This document shows positions 1 through 11,302 of a DNA stretch of 64,000 nt, one piece after another. The translations under genes were made by a program, and so were the position numbers. Source of the DNA: Orychophragmus violaceus (lineage: Eukaryota > Streptophyta > Magnoliopsida > Brassicales > Brassicaceae); contig CM058229.1 of assembly GCA_030180135.1 (NCBI GenBank), positions 44,171,522 through 44,235,521 of the forward strand, given 5' to 3'. The notes beneath the pieces were generated by a model, which saw nothing but the letters and a program-made list of their open reading frames with translations, did not search any database and was not told the DNA's origin. How positions within the stretch are numbered: the first letter of the stretch is position 1; every line of letters starts with the position of its first letter.

Positions 1-1905
1 GAATGGTTAGTAGCAGAATGATTTGCATGATTATAAGCAAACTCAATGAATGGTAAGAAAGATAACCACTTCCTTATGTTCTTACCAACCGTGTCTCTCA
101 GGAGTGATGAGAGAGTACTGTTTACTACCTCAGTCTGTCCATCTGTTTGGGGATGACAAGTGGTGGAAAAGAGCAGATTAGTACCTAGTTTCCTCCAAAG
201 TATCCTCCAAAAGTGGCTCAAGAACTTTGTGTTCCTGTCTGAAACAATAGTTCTTGGAATCCCATGCAACTTAACTACTTCTTTAAAGAATAGATCAGCT
301 ATCTGCACAACATCATTAGTTTTGTTGCAAGCAATAAAATGAGGCATTTTAGAAAACCTGTCAACAACTACAAAGATTGAATCATTGCTGTTGATCTTGG
401 GAAATCCTAAAACAAAATCCATTGGAATGTCCACCCATAGTGTGTTAGGAATTGGTAAAGGCATATATAAACCATGTGGATGTAACCTGGATTTGGCTTT
501 TAGGCAGGTGATGCATTTGGCACAGAAACTCTCCACATCTCTCTTCATGTGTGGCCAAAAGAAATGCTCCTTCAGAACACTATAGGTCTTGTCTCTGCCA
601 AAATGCCCCATCAAACCTCCTCCATGAGATTCTCTAGTGATTAACTCTCTCATGGATCCTTGTGGGATGCACATCCTCTTCTCCTTGAACAGGAACCCTT
701 CTTGCTGATAGAACACTCCAAATGCTGCTTTAGATGTCTCCTGGTACACGTCCTTGAAGTCTGGATCATCAGCATACATGTCTTTGATATGTTCAAATCC
801 CATGATCTTAGACTCCATTGTTGATATGAGAGCATGGCGCCTAGATAGATCTGCCACAATGTTTTCTTTCCCTTTCTTGTACTTGATCACATAGGGAAAT
901 GTTTCTATGAACTCCAACCACTTTGCATGCCTCTTTTTAAGAGTGCTATGTTCTCTTAGATGCTTTAGAGTCTCATGAATTGTATGTATCACAAACTCTT
1001 TAGAAAGCAAGTAATGTTGCTAAGTTTCGAGTGATCTTACCAGGGCATACAACTCTTTGTCATATGTTGGGTAGTTGAGTGTTGCGCCACTCATTTTCTC
1101 ACTGAAGTAAGCTACTGGTCTGCCTCCTTATTACAACACTGCACCTATGCCTGCACCAGAAGCATCACACTCAATCTCAAACATTTTATCAAAGTTAGGA
1201 AGTACCAACACAGGTGCATTGGTGAGGCTGGTTTTGAGCCGTGTGAATGCTTGTTCCTGAGCTTCTCCCCATTCAAATGCTTTGTCCTTCTTGATCACTG
1301 AGGTAAGAGGTGCGGCTATGGTGCTGAAGTCTTTGACAAATCTCCTGTAGAAGCTTGCTAGACCATGGAAACTCCGAACATGTCCTATTGTTGTAGGTGT
1401 TGGCCAATCTTGTATTGCCTTGATCTTCTCATCATCCACCTTAAGCCTGTGTGAACTTACAACAAATCCTAAGAAAACCAATTGATCAGTGAAAAAGATG
1501 CATTTCTTTATGTTTACATAAAGACCTTCTGATCAAAGTTTTTGCATAACCTGTTCTAGATGCTTAACATGATCATCTAAGCAGTGGCTATAAATCAGAA
1601 TGTCATCAAAATATACTACCACGAACTTGCATATAAAAGCTCTTAGAACCTGGTTCATTAGTCTCATGACGTGCTGTGAGCATTGGGGAGACGAAATGGG
1701 ATGACAATCCATTCATAAAGCCCTTGCTTGGTCTTGAAGGCTGTTTTCCACTCATCTCCTTCTTTCATCCTGACTTGGTGATATCCACTCTTCAAGTCTA
1801 TTTTTGAGAAGATGGTTTCTCCACTCAGCTCATCAAGCATGTCATCAAGTATTGGAATAGGATGTCTGTACTTGATTGTGTTGTTGATAGACCTGCATTC
1901 AACAC
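1..1905 (-). pseudogene. G1 pol: RT palm/thumb, RNase H and integrase (broken)
   Basis: Reading leftwards from 1905, the RT active-site motif YFDDILIYS lies near 1600. It is followed by the connection typical of gypsy RT (FLGFVVS, RSFHGLASFYRRF) and an RNase H region (IECDASGAGIGAVL near 1135, then GRPVAYFSEK and NYPTYDKELYAL). Integrase comes next: an HHCC zinc finger (SHGGG, GHFGRDKT, CAKCITC) around 480-650 and the catalytic core with WVDIPMDFVLGFP near 440, a second acidic residue in SDRNTKF near 245 and E in TDGQTEVVN near 140. In-frame stops occur near 1530 (after QKL) and right after GAVL near 1130. It would polymerise and integrate retrotransposon cDNA if intact. Family Ty3/gypsy is certain; chromovirus affinity is only a guess. 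Confidence 0.9.
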
Positions 1906-3452
1906 TGATAACTAGGATTTTGGGATCCTTTGAGGTACCAATTCCTCAAGCTTATCGTTGTAGCTTTGAGGTATCGAACCTATTCTGGGATGGATAAAAC
2001 CAATAAGCCAACACTAAACCTTCAGAGTCAAATCAAACAATTTGTTTTTTAGTTTCTAACAATCCTAACAAAAGCAAATCAAACCGAAGTAAACAAAAGT
2101 AAATAAACAAACGATTCAATCAATGACAAGAATAAGGCCCAAGGGTTAAGGTCAACGGATAGGTGACTCGCGATGATCAAGGATCCTAATTCAAACTTCA
2201 AACAAGCTAACCTCCTAGCAAGGAACACAACGATACGATCAGTTTAATCTCTTAATACTAATCTCTTTACTTAATCCTAATCCAAGAACAAATTCTCATT
2301 TGTGAATTAGAATCAAGCAAGCAATCAAACAAGTTCCAAACAACTAACAATCACTCTAAACATACATTCTCATGCGCTAGAATGTGAAAGTTCTATCAAA
2401 GCTATGAACATGAATTTCATCGAACATGTTGTGAACAAGAAATCTTAAGCATTCTAATCAACTTGATCAAGGCTAATTAGACATTAAACACACTTTGACA
2501 GATGAGATTTTAAACAATCAAGCACTAGAAATCCATTGATCACCCCTTATCAACCTAATCCCACTTAACCCATAAGCCCTATGAAGAACTACTCACTAAT
2601 CATCATGTGAACAACAAAATCCATAGGGTTAGTGTTGATCATTAGAGATTAGAGATTTTAAGGAAGATTAAGAAAAGAAATCACCAAAAAGTACTTAGAT
2701 TAATCAAAGGAATCAAACTTGTTCTTCCCAAGTGTTTTAGAACATAAAATAAAGCTTTTTTTTCAATAAGAAATAGGTTTTTGGCTTAAATAGTCAATAG
2801 GGTGCGAGCCGGGTCAACCCGGAACAAACCGGGTGTTGACCCGGATCCAAGGCAATTTCTGGGACGCGTATCGGTTGGCCACCCGATACGCCGACCGATA
2901 CGAGCTCTCGGATTTTCTGTCGAAGGAGCGTATCGGTTGGCTGAACCGATATGCCAACCGATATGGATGCACAAAAATTAATCCGAGAGGTCGTATCGGT
3001 TGGCTGGCCGATATGCAACCCGATATGAAGACTTTGTTGAGATGCATCCAGTAAATCAGGCATAACTCTTTACATATAGCTCCGAATGACTTTACACCAC
3101 CTCCATTAGAAAGCTAACTCAATTTCCCATGATTTGTATTTAGAATCCCAGAGCTAAAAGTCAACGTAATATCTTCATATGACTCAATCTTTCAAGCTCA
3201 TCGGTTTGGTCCTTCATCACCATTTCATTTGCAATCACTCCTTTGGCCTCCAAACTCTTCCAAACATCTTTAGCAACTCCAAGAACCTACAAAACATAAG
3301 AAACACTCCAAATGTAAGCCTAGAATGCCTAAACCTAGCTCTATATGATCCTATACTCTAAACACACCAAAGAAATGAAGCTAAAGGAAACTAAAAAGAA
3401 GTAAAACATGATCCTAACAATAGCCTAAATGAATGAAAATACAAGTATATCA
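1906..3452 (-). repeat. A1 3' LTR
   Basis: 1547 bp, plus-strand ends TG...CA. On the minus strand a TATA-like box TATTTAAG lies at 2785-2792, with three inverted-repeat modules upstream of it. It differs from its partner at 5926-7479 by scattered substitutions and lacks the 7-bp block present in the partner near 7391. Confidence 0.92.
2867..3027 (-). promoter_or_regulatory. Three regularly spaced inverted-repeat modules upstream of the A1 TATA box
   Basis: CGTATCGGTTGGC occurs at 2867, 2929 and 2992, about 62-63 bp apart. Each copy is followed 23-24 bp later by an inverted partner: GCCGACCGATACG at 2890, GCCAACCGATATG at 2953, GCAACCCGATATG at 3015. The first two pairs could form 12-13 bp stems with loops of about 10-11 nt. 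They lie 75-235 bp upstream of the minus-strand TATA box. The same array is at 6887-7047 in the other LTR. A regulatory role is inference from position and regularity. Confidence 0.6.
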
Positions 3453-3471
3453 ATTCCCCCAAACTTAAACC
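3453..3471 (-). other. A1 polypurine tract
   Basis: The minus strand reads GGTTTAAGTTTGGGGGAAT directly before the TG of the 3' LTR, the expected place for plus-strand DNA priming. The adjacent plus-strand bases CTTGCTTGTCCACAAGCAAG form an inverted repeat also seen beside the tract of element A3. Confidence 0.85.
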
Positions 3472-5314
3472 TTGCTTGTCCACAAGCAAGCATAAGATTA
3501 TCAAAGCAAGTTGGGAGAAAGGTTTGAAGGCGGGAGCTCATATCCAAAGACAAAACTGAGATTAACAAGTTCCAATTCGAGTCAACGTCACCAAGATGCA
3601 ACCAAGTTAGGCTTACTCCAAAAATTTAGCCATGCTCATCGAGACAAAACTCTTAGCTCAATTCTCCACCTAGACAAGCATTCCTATCAACGAGCTCTTT
3701 AACATTCATTAGGTGATCAAACTCATTTGGCAAAGGGACAAGGTTTTGAGATTAAAGTGATCTCAATCAAAATAGGGGTTTATTCCAAAAGCATGAAGGT
3801 TCTCTCATAAAGAAGTGAATGAGCTATAGTAAAATGCTAAGAGTTAGAGGCAATTGGTGCATACTAGGTTGATTTCCATCTACCCATGCCCCAATTACTT
3901 CTTCTCCTAATCTAGCACCACCTAAATGGATACTACCCTTGACCAAGGCTATTTTTGCCTCATACCCTTTTCTCAATCAGACACTTTCCAATCAAACTCC
4001 CCAAGGATCAATAAAGACTTTTCAAAACAGTGGCAAATCTTTTCTTTTTAACTTAGCTCAAATCTTTCTTTAGCAATGGTCTCTTTTCTTTCTTTAAGGT
4101 GAGCCTTTGGCTTCTTTTCATTTCAAAATATGAGACACTTTTCTTTTCTTTAAACACATAAGAGCTTTTCTTCTTTTAAAACACTGCCAACAAACATAAG
4201 ATCCCAAACAAAATCCCTTTCATTCTTCCCTTTCTTTACTCTCTTTCTCCTTTCCCAATTCCTCCCCCAAACTTGGATTCTAGCCTATTGCAAAGCTAAA
4301 AGTGCTGAGCTTGCACTATATGGAAATTTTCCCTAGTCGCCTCATACTCAACACTTTTTACCTAGCTCATTCAAAAAAATAGGCCTACCTCTCAACAAGA
4401 GTGTTTATGGTTTGAAAGAAGGGTGGTGAAAGGTGTGGAGTCTATTCAAGCAAGCGAGGGTGGTAAAAGGGATAAGAATGCTTGAATATTTTCAGAGTAT
4501 CCATGAGTTTAACACACAAAACATGAGCAAGATAATTAGATGTCATCATTAAAGTTCTCACTTAGGTAGAGCTAGTGTCAATTCAAAGCCTATTTCAGTT
4601 TCAAATCAAGTTTCAAAGCAAGCAATCCTAGCATGGTTCGTCTTAACTTTCTAGCATTTCTTGAATTGCAATCTTAGGACAATCAACTAGCTCAAACAAC
4701 TAGCATAAAGAACAAGTCATCACTCAATCAGTCTTACAAGGAAATTCAATCATTGCTCCCTATGCATGCGTCCTATATGATGCAACTAGACTCGGTCCTA
4801 TGATGCAAGTGCAACTACATGCTTTCTTTTTGAAATTGTTTTTGAATTTTTTTTCAATTTTTTTGGTTTTTCTATGCCATAAATGAAATGCATGAGACTC
4901 AAGTGATAGAAAAGAAAAATAAGATCAAAAGAAACGTGATTAGAAACTGGTCTCTCCCCCAAACTTAAATCACACAGTCCCTTGTGTGAAAGAAGCAAGG
5001 AAGAAAAACCGGGAAAACAAACAAATGCAAGAAAAGAAAAGAGGCAAAATACTTACAAAGGTTGGAGTGTTACTTGGAGAGTGGAATGGAGAGGAGGAAT
5101 GGGAGGTGGAGCCATCTTTGATTTGGCATGAGACTTCTACAATATTAGACCATTGCATTGGCTTCTCATCCTTTGATTTAGTATTGAAGTCCCTTGCTCA
5201 ATCCCAAAACTCATTCCCTTCTTCTTTGCAGTTATCCCAAAGCTCCTCAAAAAGATAGACATGGGAATTCCTCCCAAGTGAGCTTGTTTTGAGTCACTAA
5301 GCTTGACTATCCCT
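3472..5314 (-). other. A1 internal region without a recognisable gene
   Basis: About 1.8 kb between the short ORF and the polypurine tract. It holds pyrimidine-rich stretches (about 4030-4290) and many short frames broken by stops. I see no protease, RT, RNase H or integrase motif on either strand, consistent with a non-autonomous element. Confidence 0.6.
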
Positions 5315-5821
5315 TCACTCTTTTTGGTTAGGGGTGTGGCATGAGTTTGTATCACCGGGATCATACTCATCGTAGAACCGCCCCCTAAACTCCTTCATCC
5401 TTATATCCTCAAAATGGATCTTCCTTGGATCATGAGAGCTCAATGGTGTGGTAGAGACTATACCAAGAAGCTTGTGAGGGTGTTGAGCCATTGGAGATCC
5501 ATCTTCTTCATCCTCCTTGAAGGCTTCTTCCTTGAGGTCATCTTGCTTCTCTATAAGATTTCTTCCAATTGACTCTTTCTTGTGAATTGGTTGTCTTGGC
5601 TCTTCTTTCATGATTGATGGCTCATCTTGTATGCTCTCTTCCTTGATGTTCTTGCACTCAACAACCAACTCATCTTCATACCGCACTATAAGGTCTTCGC
5701 CAACTATACAACCAAGAAGCAATTCAAATTCTTTAATAGTCTCTTCAGCTTCTTTCAAGAAGTCATCTTGGACTTGAGTATTCTCCTCATGTGTTGGCGC
5801 AACAATACTTGCACCTGACAT
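5315..5821 (-). CDS. A1 168-aa acidic protein, gag-like remnant of unknown function
   Basis: The only sizeable frame on the coding strand of A1, starting at the first ATG (5821, MSGASIVAP). It lies about 100 bp after the primer site, where gag normally begins. It is rich in Glu, Asp and Lys, with no zinc knuckle, membrane segment or catalytic motif. Near its N-terminus it has the peptide ASIVAP, which recurs in the gag-like protein of element A3 (TASIVAP near 46125), hinting at a shared ATHILA-family gag ancestor. I do not recognise a domain. Whether it is translated or helps mobility is unknown; it may only be a left-over of a longer gag. Confidence 0.45.
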   Translation of the reverse strand: MSGASIVAPTHEENTQVQDDFLKEAEETIKEFELLLGCIVGEDLIVRYEDELVVECKNIKEESIQDEPSIMKEEPRQPIHKKESIGRNLIEKQDDLKEEAFKEDEEDGSPMAQHPHKLLGIVSTTPLSSHDPRKIHFEDIRMKEFRGRFYDEYDPGDTNSCHTPNQKE

Positions 5822-5902
5822 CAAAGCTAGAAGAAGGAGCAAATTTAGTAACAAAGACTTGAACTAAAAAGGATTAGAAATCGAATTGATCTATCTAATA
5901 TC

Positions 5903-5922
5903 CCAAAATGGCAACGGCGCCA
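5903..5922 (-). other. A1 primer binding site (tRNA-Asp type)
   Basis: The minus strand contains TGGCGCCGTTGCC starting three bases inside the 5' LTR. This is the start of the sequence complementary to the 3' end of plant tRNA-Asp, as known for ATHILA elements. The match then decays (ATTTTGGG). Confidence 0.85.
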
Positions 5923-5925
5923 AAT

Positions 5926-7479
5926 TGATAACTAGGATTTTGGGATCCTTTGAGGTACCAATTCCTCAAGCTTATCGTTGTAGCTTTGAGGTATCGAACC
6001 TATTCTGGGATGGATAAAACCAATAAGCCAACACTAAACCTTCAGAGTCAAATCAAACAATTTGGTTTTTACTTTCTAACAATCCTAACAAAAGCAAATC
6101 AAACCGAAGTAAACAAAAGCAAATAAACAAACGATTCAATCAATGACAAGAATAAGGCCCAAGGGTTAAGGTCAACGGATAGGTGACTCGGGATGATCAA
6201 GGATCCTAATTCAAACTTCAAACAAGCTAACCTCCTAGCAAGGAACACAACGATACGATCAGTTTAATCTCTTAATACTAATCTCTTTACTTAATCCTAA
6301 TCCAAGAACAAATTCTCATTTGTGAATTAGAATCAAGCAAGCAATCAAACAAGTTCCAAACAACTAAAAATCACTCTAAACATACATTCTCATGCGCTAG
6401 AATGTGAAAGTTCTATCAAAGTTATGAACAGGAATTTCATCGAACATGTTGTGAACAAGAAATCTTAAGCATTCTAATCAACTTGATCAAAGCTAATTAG
6501 ACATTAAACACACTTTGACAGATGAGATTTTAAACAATCAAGCACTAGAAATCCATTGATCACCCCTAATCAACCTAATCCTACCTAACCCATAAGCCCT
6601 ATGAAGAACTACTCACTAATCATCATGTGAACAACAAAATCCATAGGGTTAGTGTTGATCATTAGAGATTAGAGATTTTAAGGAACATTAAGAAAAGAAA
6701 TCACCAAAAAGTACTTAGATTAATCAAAGGAATCAAACTTGTTCTTCCCAAGTGTTTTAGAACATAAAATAAAGCTTTTTTCCCAATAAGAAATAGGTTT
6801 TTGGCTTAAATAGTCAATAGGGTGCGAGCTGGGTCAACCCGGAACAAATCGGGTGTTGACCCGGATCCAAGGCAATTTCTGGGACGCGTATCGGTTGGCC
6901 ACCCGATACGCCGACCGATACGAGCTCTCGGATTTTCTGTCGAAGGAGCGTATCGGTTGGCTGAACCGATATGCAAACCGATATGGATACACAAAAATTA
7001 ATCCGAGAGGTCGTATCGGTTGGCTGGCCGATATGCAACCCGATATGAAGACTGTGTTGAGATGCATCCAGTAAATCAGGCATAACTCTTTACATATAGC
7101 TCCGAATGACTTTACACCACCTCCATTAGAAAGGTAACTCAATTTCCCATGATTTGTATTTAGAATCCCAGAGCTAAAAGTCAACGTAATATCTTCATAT
7201 GACTCAATCTTTCAAGCTCATCGGTTTGGTCCTTCATCACCATTTCACTTGCAATCACTCCTTTGGCCTCCAAACTCTTCCAAACATCTTTAGCAACTCC
7301 AAGAACCTACAAAACATAAGAAACACTCCAAATGCAAGCCTAGAATGCCTAAACCTAGCTCTAGATGATCCTATACTCTAAACACACCAATGACCAAAGA
7401 AATGAAGCTAAAGGAAACTAAAAAGAAGTAAAACATGATCCTAACAATAGCCTAAATGCATGAAAATACAAGTATATCA
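5926..7479 (-). repeat. A1 5' LTR
   Basis: 1554 bp, TG...CA on the plus strand, followed by the right TSD copy AACAC. It contains the second copy of the inverted-repeat array (modules starting at 6887, 6949 and 7012) and the minus-strand TATA-like box near 6805. Confidence 0.92.
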
Positions 7480-7484
7480 AACAC

Positions 7485-7813
7485 ATATTATCCATGTACC
7501 ATCTTTCCTTGGGACTAGCAGAACTGGTACTGCACATGGACTCAGGCTCTCCCTGATATATCTCTTTGACATAAGCTCTTGAACTTTCTTTTCCAGCTCC
7601 TTAGATTTTTCTGGATTCACTCTATAAGCTGGTATGTTGGGTAATGGGGCTCCTGGTACCAAATCAATTTGGTGTTCAATGCCTCTCAAAGGTGGAAGTC
7701 AGGTGGTATGTCTTCTGGAAACACATCTTTGAACCTCTCTAACAACTCACACACGGCTAGAGGATGTTCTTGCTCATCTGGACCTGAAAAATACCCTTCT
7801 CTAAAGATCATGA
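7485..7813 (-). pseudogene. G1 RT N-terminus and PR-RT linker (broken)
   Basis: The minus strand gives FKDVFPEDIPPDFHL, then a one-base frameshift near 7690, then RGIEHQIDLVPGAPLPNIP, SKRYIRESLSPCAVPVLLV and PRKDGTW, the classic start of gypsy RT. The frame is cut on the left by A1 at TSD AACAC and would continue into 1905. On the right it is bounded by the solo LTR TSD. It is part of the dead G1 pol. Confidence 0.9.
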
Positions 7814-7818
7814 GTAGC

Positions 7819-9023
7819 TGATATATCATGGTTTTTACTGGTTTTAGACCATGATATAAGTATGTTTTAGAGTCTTTTGGTGTTTCTTTAGAGTCTTTTA
7901 CATGTGTTATTAGGTACTAGCACGTTTGGAGTGGATTTGGAGTTATTGGAGCTTTTTGGAGCATTTTGGTGCTTTGACCCGAGAGATAGAGCTCACTGTC
8001 CGAAACAGAGTAATGCATCGATCGATACACTATGTGCATCGATCGACACACGAGCGAGATGGGCCAAACTCGGCGGTTTATGAAGAATGAAGATATTTCA
8101 ATTGTGCCCAGAAGTTTCCAAGAATTACAAAGAAGCCCCAAGACGTGATTAGCTTATATAATTAGGTTTTTACATCAGTTTTGACAGACGCTATCATACT
8201 TAGAGCATAGAGTTTTTAGAGCTTGGGGCTGATCTGATTCCTGTATTGCTTTCTGCTTATTTTGGAGAAGATTTCGAACCCCTTTACTTTATTATTCTCT
8301 TTTATGCAATCTATTAATTCATTGATTATGTTTTCATATTCTATGTCTGAGTAGATTCATAGTTAGGTTTAGGGATTCTCATTAAGGATTTTATGACTTG
8401 CTAGATAAAATTAATTCAGTTAAGGATTCATATCAATAGATGTTCTTCAAGCTAAATTGTGTTTAATGCTAGTTCTAACTTGATCACTTAGAATCTAGAT
8501 CTTAGGTTGCTAGAATGACACGAAAGTGTGGTTTAGAATCTGAACTATTTAGGTTGAGCAATTGAATTACCCGCAAAGAAATTTGGTTTAATTGAATTGT
8601 GAACATATCGAACTTGATTGTTAAAGTTGGTTTAATCTCTTAGGAATTACAAAGACATTTGGATTTCTGCAATTAGGCTTAGAGAATTCTCACAACGAAA
8701 GTTGGTTAATTCTATATCTGTGTTTTGAGTTCTAGAACTGTACTTAATTTGATCCTGACTGAATGATTTATCTGCTTGTCTGATTTCCTGAGAACTCCCT
8801 AGACTTAGCGCTTTTAGTTAATTGCTTTCAAACCAATCCTGCTATCGATTTACTTTCTTGTTTTGCTTTTAGTTTTCTAATCACATTTGCTTTTTCCTAG
8901 TTTAATCTTTTATGTTCTAAATCTATCGTTGCCATGAGTCCTTGTGGATTCGATACCCTAAGTACTACATTGATATTGCTGTGCACTTGCAGTTAGTATA
9001 GGGATTAAAACTTACACCTATGA
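7819..9023 (+). repeat. A2: solo LTR of an ATHILA-like element
   Basis: The sequence from TGATATATCATGG to ACACCTATGA is related to the A3 LTRs (36696 and 50347): same beginning, same internal order, same end except CA changed to GA. It is flanked by a perfect TSD GTAGC (7814-7818, 9024-9028) with no internal region, so it is a product of LTR-LTR recombination. A plus-strand TATA box (TATATAAT, 8155-8162) is preceded at 8019-8045 by two CGATCG dyads 21 bp apart. The flanks belong to the G1 protease-RT region. Confidence 0.9.
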
Positions 9024-9028
9024 GTAGC

Positions 9029-9529
9029 ACATGTTCTTTATGCTCTAAGGATTTCAGAACATTAGAAGGTGAAATAAAAAGATTGGTCTTACTTACCTTT
9101 GATCCTTTGTCCATTGCTTTCTGTATTTTATATACCTCCGTGGTGTTAATGGATCTAGGATGTGCTTCTTGTTCTGGTGTGTGAAGCTGTATATGTTGGT
9201 CCTTCCATTGTGCATGGTTTCTTTGTCAAATTTCCACGGCCTTCCTAAGAGTAGGTGACCTGCTTGCATTGGAACAAGATCACATCTCACTTGATCATGG
9301 TACTTACCTATGTTTAATGGTACCATGACTTGCTCATCTATCCTCATTTCAGTCTTATCATTGAGCCATATCAATCTGTATGGTCTTGGATGCTTGGTCT
9401 TCTGAAGCTTCAGTTTATCTACAAGATAAGCACTAGCAACATTAGTACAAGATCTTTTATCTATGATCAGACTACATACCTTGGCGTCTATGGTGCATCT
9501 AGAATGAAAGATGTTCTCTCTTTGGATTG
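9029..9529 (-). pseudogene. G1 aspartic protease region (truncated)
   Basis: The minus strand reads QRENIFHSRCTIDAKVCSLI, then IDKRSCTNVASAYLVDKL, then VRCDLVPMQAGHLLLGRPW with a downstream HILDPLTP. This is the protease end of plant gypsy pol, in which the usual catalytic DxGS/T triplet reads DKRS. The 5' side is cut at 9530 where G2 inserted (left TSD GATTG, 9525-9529). It is separated from the RT part by the solo LTR A2. Confidence 0.85.
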
Positions 9530-10549
9530 TGATGAGGAAATCAAGCCATCATCAACCAAGGAGCATGGAGAGGATATACATCAACCAGCCAAGACATACA
9601 GAGAAAACCAACCCGAGCACACCGGCAACATATGTTCATGTCTAGGAGCTTATATTCCCAACCAGGAGGAGTTAAGCCACAGGGCAACCTGTTTCAGAAA
9701 CCTAACTCATAAAGGAGGCACACAGAAGTGAAATTGGGTAAAAATAATTAATGGTTTAAAAGTTATTCAACTTTTTAAACCAAAAGATGTCCTGCTTGCC
9801 TTATTTGGAACCTTCCGGGTTTAGCAGGCTTCAAACATACTTTTGGCGACCAGCAGAGACACCTAATCAAATATACAACATTTTTGGATCTTCATTAAGG
9901 AATCCAGAAGATCCTAGCTGTACCAAACCACATAAGATCACTCAGCCACAAGACTTACCATATTTCGACCCGAAAGGCATTAAACCGCAACAGCTACTTT
10001 TCTTTGAGTTTGGCTACGAATTGAATACTTTATGCACTAAAGATAAGATTCCAAAGGTGCCTAGAATCCTGACCAAACTCACAAGATAAAAAGAGCTTCC
10101 CCTATTTGGCTGCATTTTCCACTTAATTGTCCAACGGCTAGTTTCTTTTAATTTTCACAGCTTCTATTTCTTTCTTTAGGTTATAGAACGTGTACTGGGC
10201 ATTATATAAGCTCATTTAGACTTTTATTTGTAAACACCCTTTCAATCAAGTTAATACAAAAAAAAACTGTTTTGTTTCAAAGAGAGTTTCTTTGAGTGTT
10301 CTTTGTCTTTAGGATTCATTTGAGTGATTCATTTGGTTCTATTGATTCCCGGATTTGGTTTGTTTGTGAGATTCAGACAATTCTAGTTCCCCACAGATTC
10401 AGAGAGTCAGTCATATCCACAGATTGAGAGAGTCAATCAAATCTTCATCACCACCGCTTTCACCTTCAACATCATCTTCCGCAGGCTTTGGCTTGAGATC
10501 TTCCGATCATCAAGTGGTTTAGTATTGGAGTGATTCCAGGGCTGTATCA
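9530..10549 (+). repeat. G2 5' LTR
   Basis: 1020 bp beginning TGATGAGG and ending GCTGTATCA, two bases before the primer site. The first 610 bp match 54195-54813, where the same start is preceded by a purine tract, which defines the LTR border. A TATA box (TATATAAG) lies near 10204. The coding-looking frame at 9530-9731 is duplicated in the 3' LTR and is LTR sequence, not a separate gene. Confidence 0.85.
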
Positions 10550-10551
10550 TC

Positions 10552-10564
10552 TGGTATCAGAGCC
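10552..10564 (+). other. G2 primer binding site (initiator Met)
   Basis: TGGTATCAGAGCC, complementary to the 3' end of plant initiator tRNA-Met, two bases after the LTR end. Confidence 0.9.
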
Positions 10565-10813
10565 GAAAGGCTCCTAACAGGTGTTCTCTATCCATCACTA
10601 TTTGTTTTCATTCATTAGATTCCATCTGCATTTGTTCCATTATGTTTCATTGCATCAATATGGTTCTGTTTCAATAGATCTATCAAGTTCTGTCTAGATT
10701 ATATCATTTAGTTTCATTGCATAATTAAAAGAAAGGCCAAAACAAGTAGTATCATTGAATTTAGTTTCTGTCATTGTTCTTCTTGCATTCAAATCTTTTT
10801 TTTTTTAAACATG
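10565..10813 (+). other. G2 leader, first half
   Basis: AT-rich untranslated leader with no ORF of note. It is interrupted at the TSD GTTCT (10814-10818 and 23410-23414) by the Tat tandem and continues at 23415-23944, also without a recognisable gene, up to the gag ATG at 23945. Confidence 0.75.
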
Positions 10814-10818
10814 GTTCT

Positions 10819-11302
10819 TGTTGGAGTCAAGATTAGCACTTTCCTAAAGAGGCCTTTTCATGAGTTTAGGCCGGCCCAGAAGGGAAAGTCGGCGACAAAA
10901 GCCCAAGGCGGTAAAATTAGGTTAAACCGAACTCGGGCTAAACCGGCTTTCACTAGGGTTTGGAAGGTGTCTAGTCCAAGGGCGCCGTACGATAAAGTCG
11001 GCAAAAGGGAATATTCCATATCAAGGCATAGCCGAGTTATTAGGAAATATTCGTAATTATCTCGCACTTTCCTTTTATTAATAAACCGACTTGTAACCCT
11101 ATATAAGGGAACCCCGACATTCAATGAAAGACACGCTTTTCTTAATATTTTTCGCTTAAGAGACTTAGAGCAACTTTAACCTAAAACTCTCTCCGGCGAC
11201 TTTCATAACATTCTTTACCGGCTTCCACCTCGGAAACACCGGCTTTAAACCCTAAATTCCCAAATCTCACCGCGTTCTTTAATTCTTCTTTTAGAAACCC
11301 TA
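10819..11302 (+). repeat. T1 LTR a (3' truncated)
   Basis: Starts TGTTGGAGTC like LTRs b and c, with TATA box TATATAAG near 11099. The last part differs: an 11-bp block is missing near 11295 and the sequence leaves the LTR at about 11302, jumping into internal sequence equivalent to 21943. The junction has only an A or AA overlap, so a deletion by end joining is likely. Confidence 0.88.

Larger units (their letters stand above)
1906..7479 (-). mobile_element. A1: non-autonomous ATHILA-like LTR retrotransposon inserted in G1 RT
   Basis: Two direct LTRs (1906-3452 and 5926-7479) start TGATAACTAGG and end AGTATATCA on the plus strand. They are flanked by a perfect 5-bp TSD AACAC (1901-1905 and 7480-7484) and interrupt the G1 RT reading frame. 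Orientation is minus: a primer site with TGGCGCCGTTGCC lies beside the right LTR and a purine-rich tract beside the left one. The primer site fits the tRNA-Asp type used by ATHILA elements. The internal region is only about 2.5 kb, has one short ORF and no protease, RT or integrase, so it must have moved in trans. The LTRs differ at roughly 25 of 1550 positions plus a 7-bp indel by eye, making it older than the other nested elements. Confidence 0.92.
1..9529 (-). mobile_element. G1: decayed Ty3/gypsy retrotransposon, left part outside window
   Basis: The oldest layer of the window. Minus-strand reading gives protease (9029-9529), RT N-terminus (7485-7813), then RT palm, RNase H and integrase (1-1905), which is the Ty3/gypsy order PR-RT-RH-IN. 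The three blocks are one element split by later insertions: A1 at 1906-7479 with TSD AACAC, and solo LTR A2 at 7819-9023 with TSD GTAGC. At 9530 its protease is cut by G2. Gag, both LTRs and the end of integrase are not visible; the integrase side runs off the left edge. Several stops and at least one frameshift show it is dead. Confidence 0.9.

Noticed and set aside
9530..10089. Two open frames (EIKPSSTKEHGEDIHQP...) as genes
   Set aside because: They lie within the G2 LTR and are duplicated at 54195 onward; the second frame is broken in the other copy.
10552..10564. tRNA-Met gene fragments
   Set aside because: TGGTATCAGAGC sites here and at 34816, 35766 and 44659 are retrotransposon primer binding sites beside LTRs, not tRNA genes.
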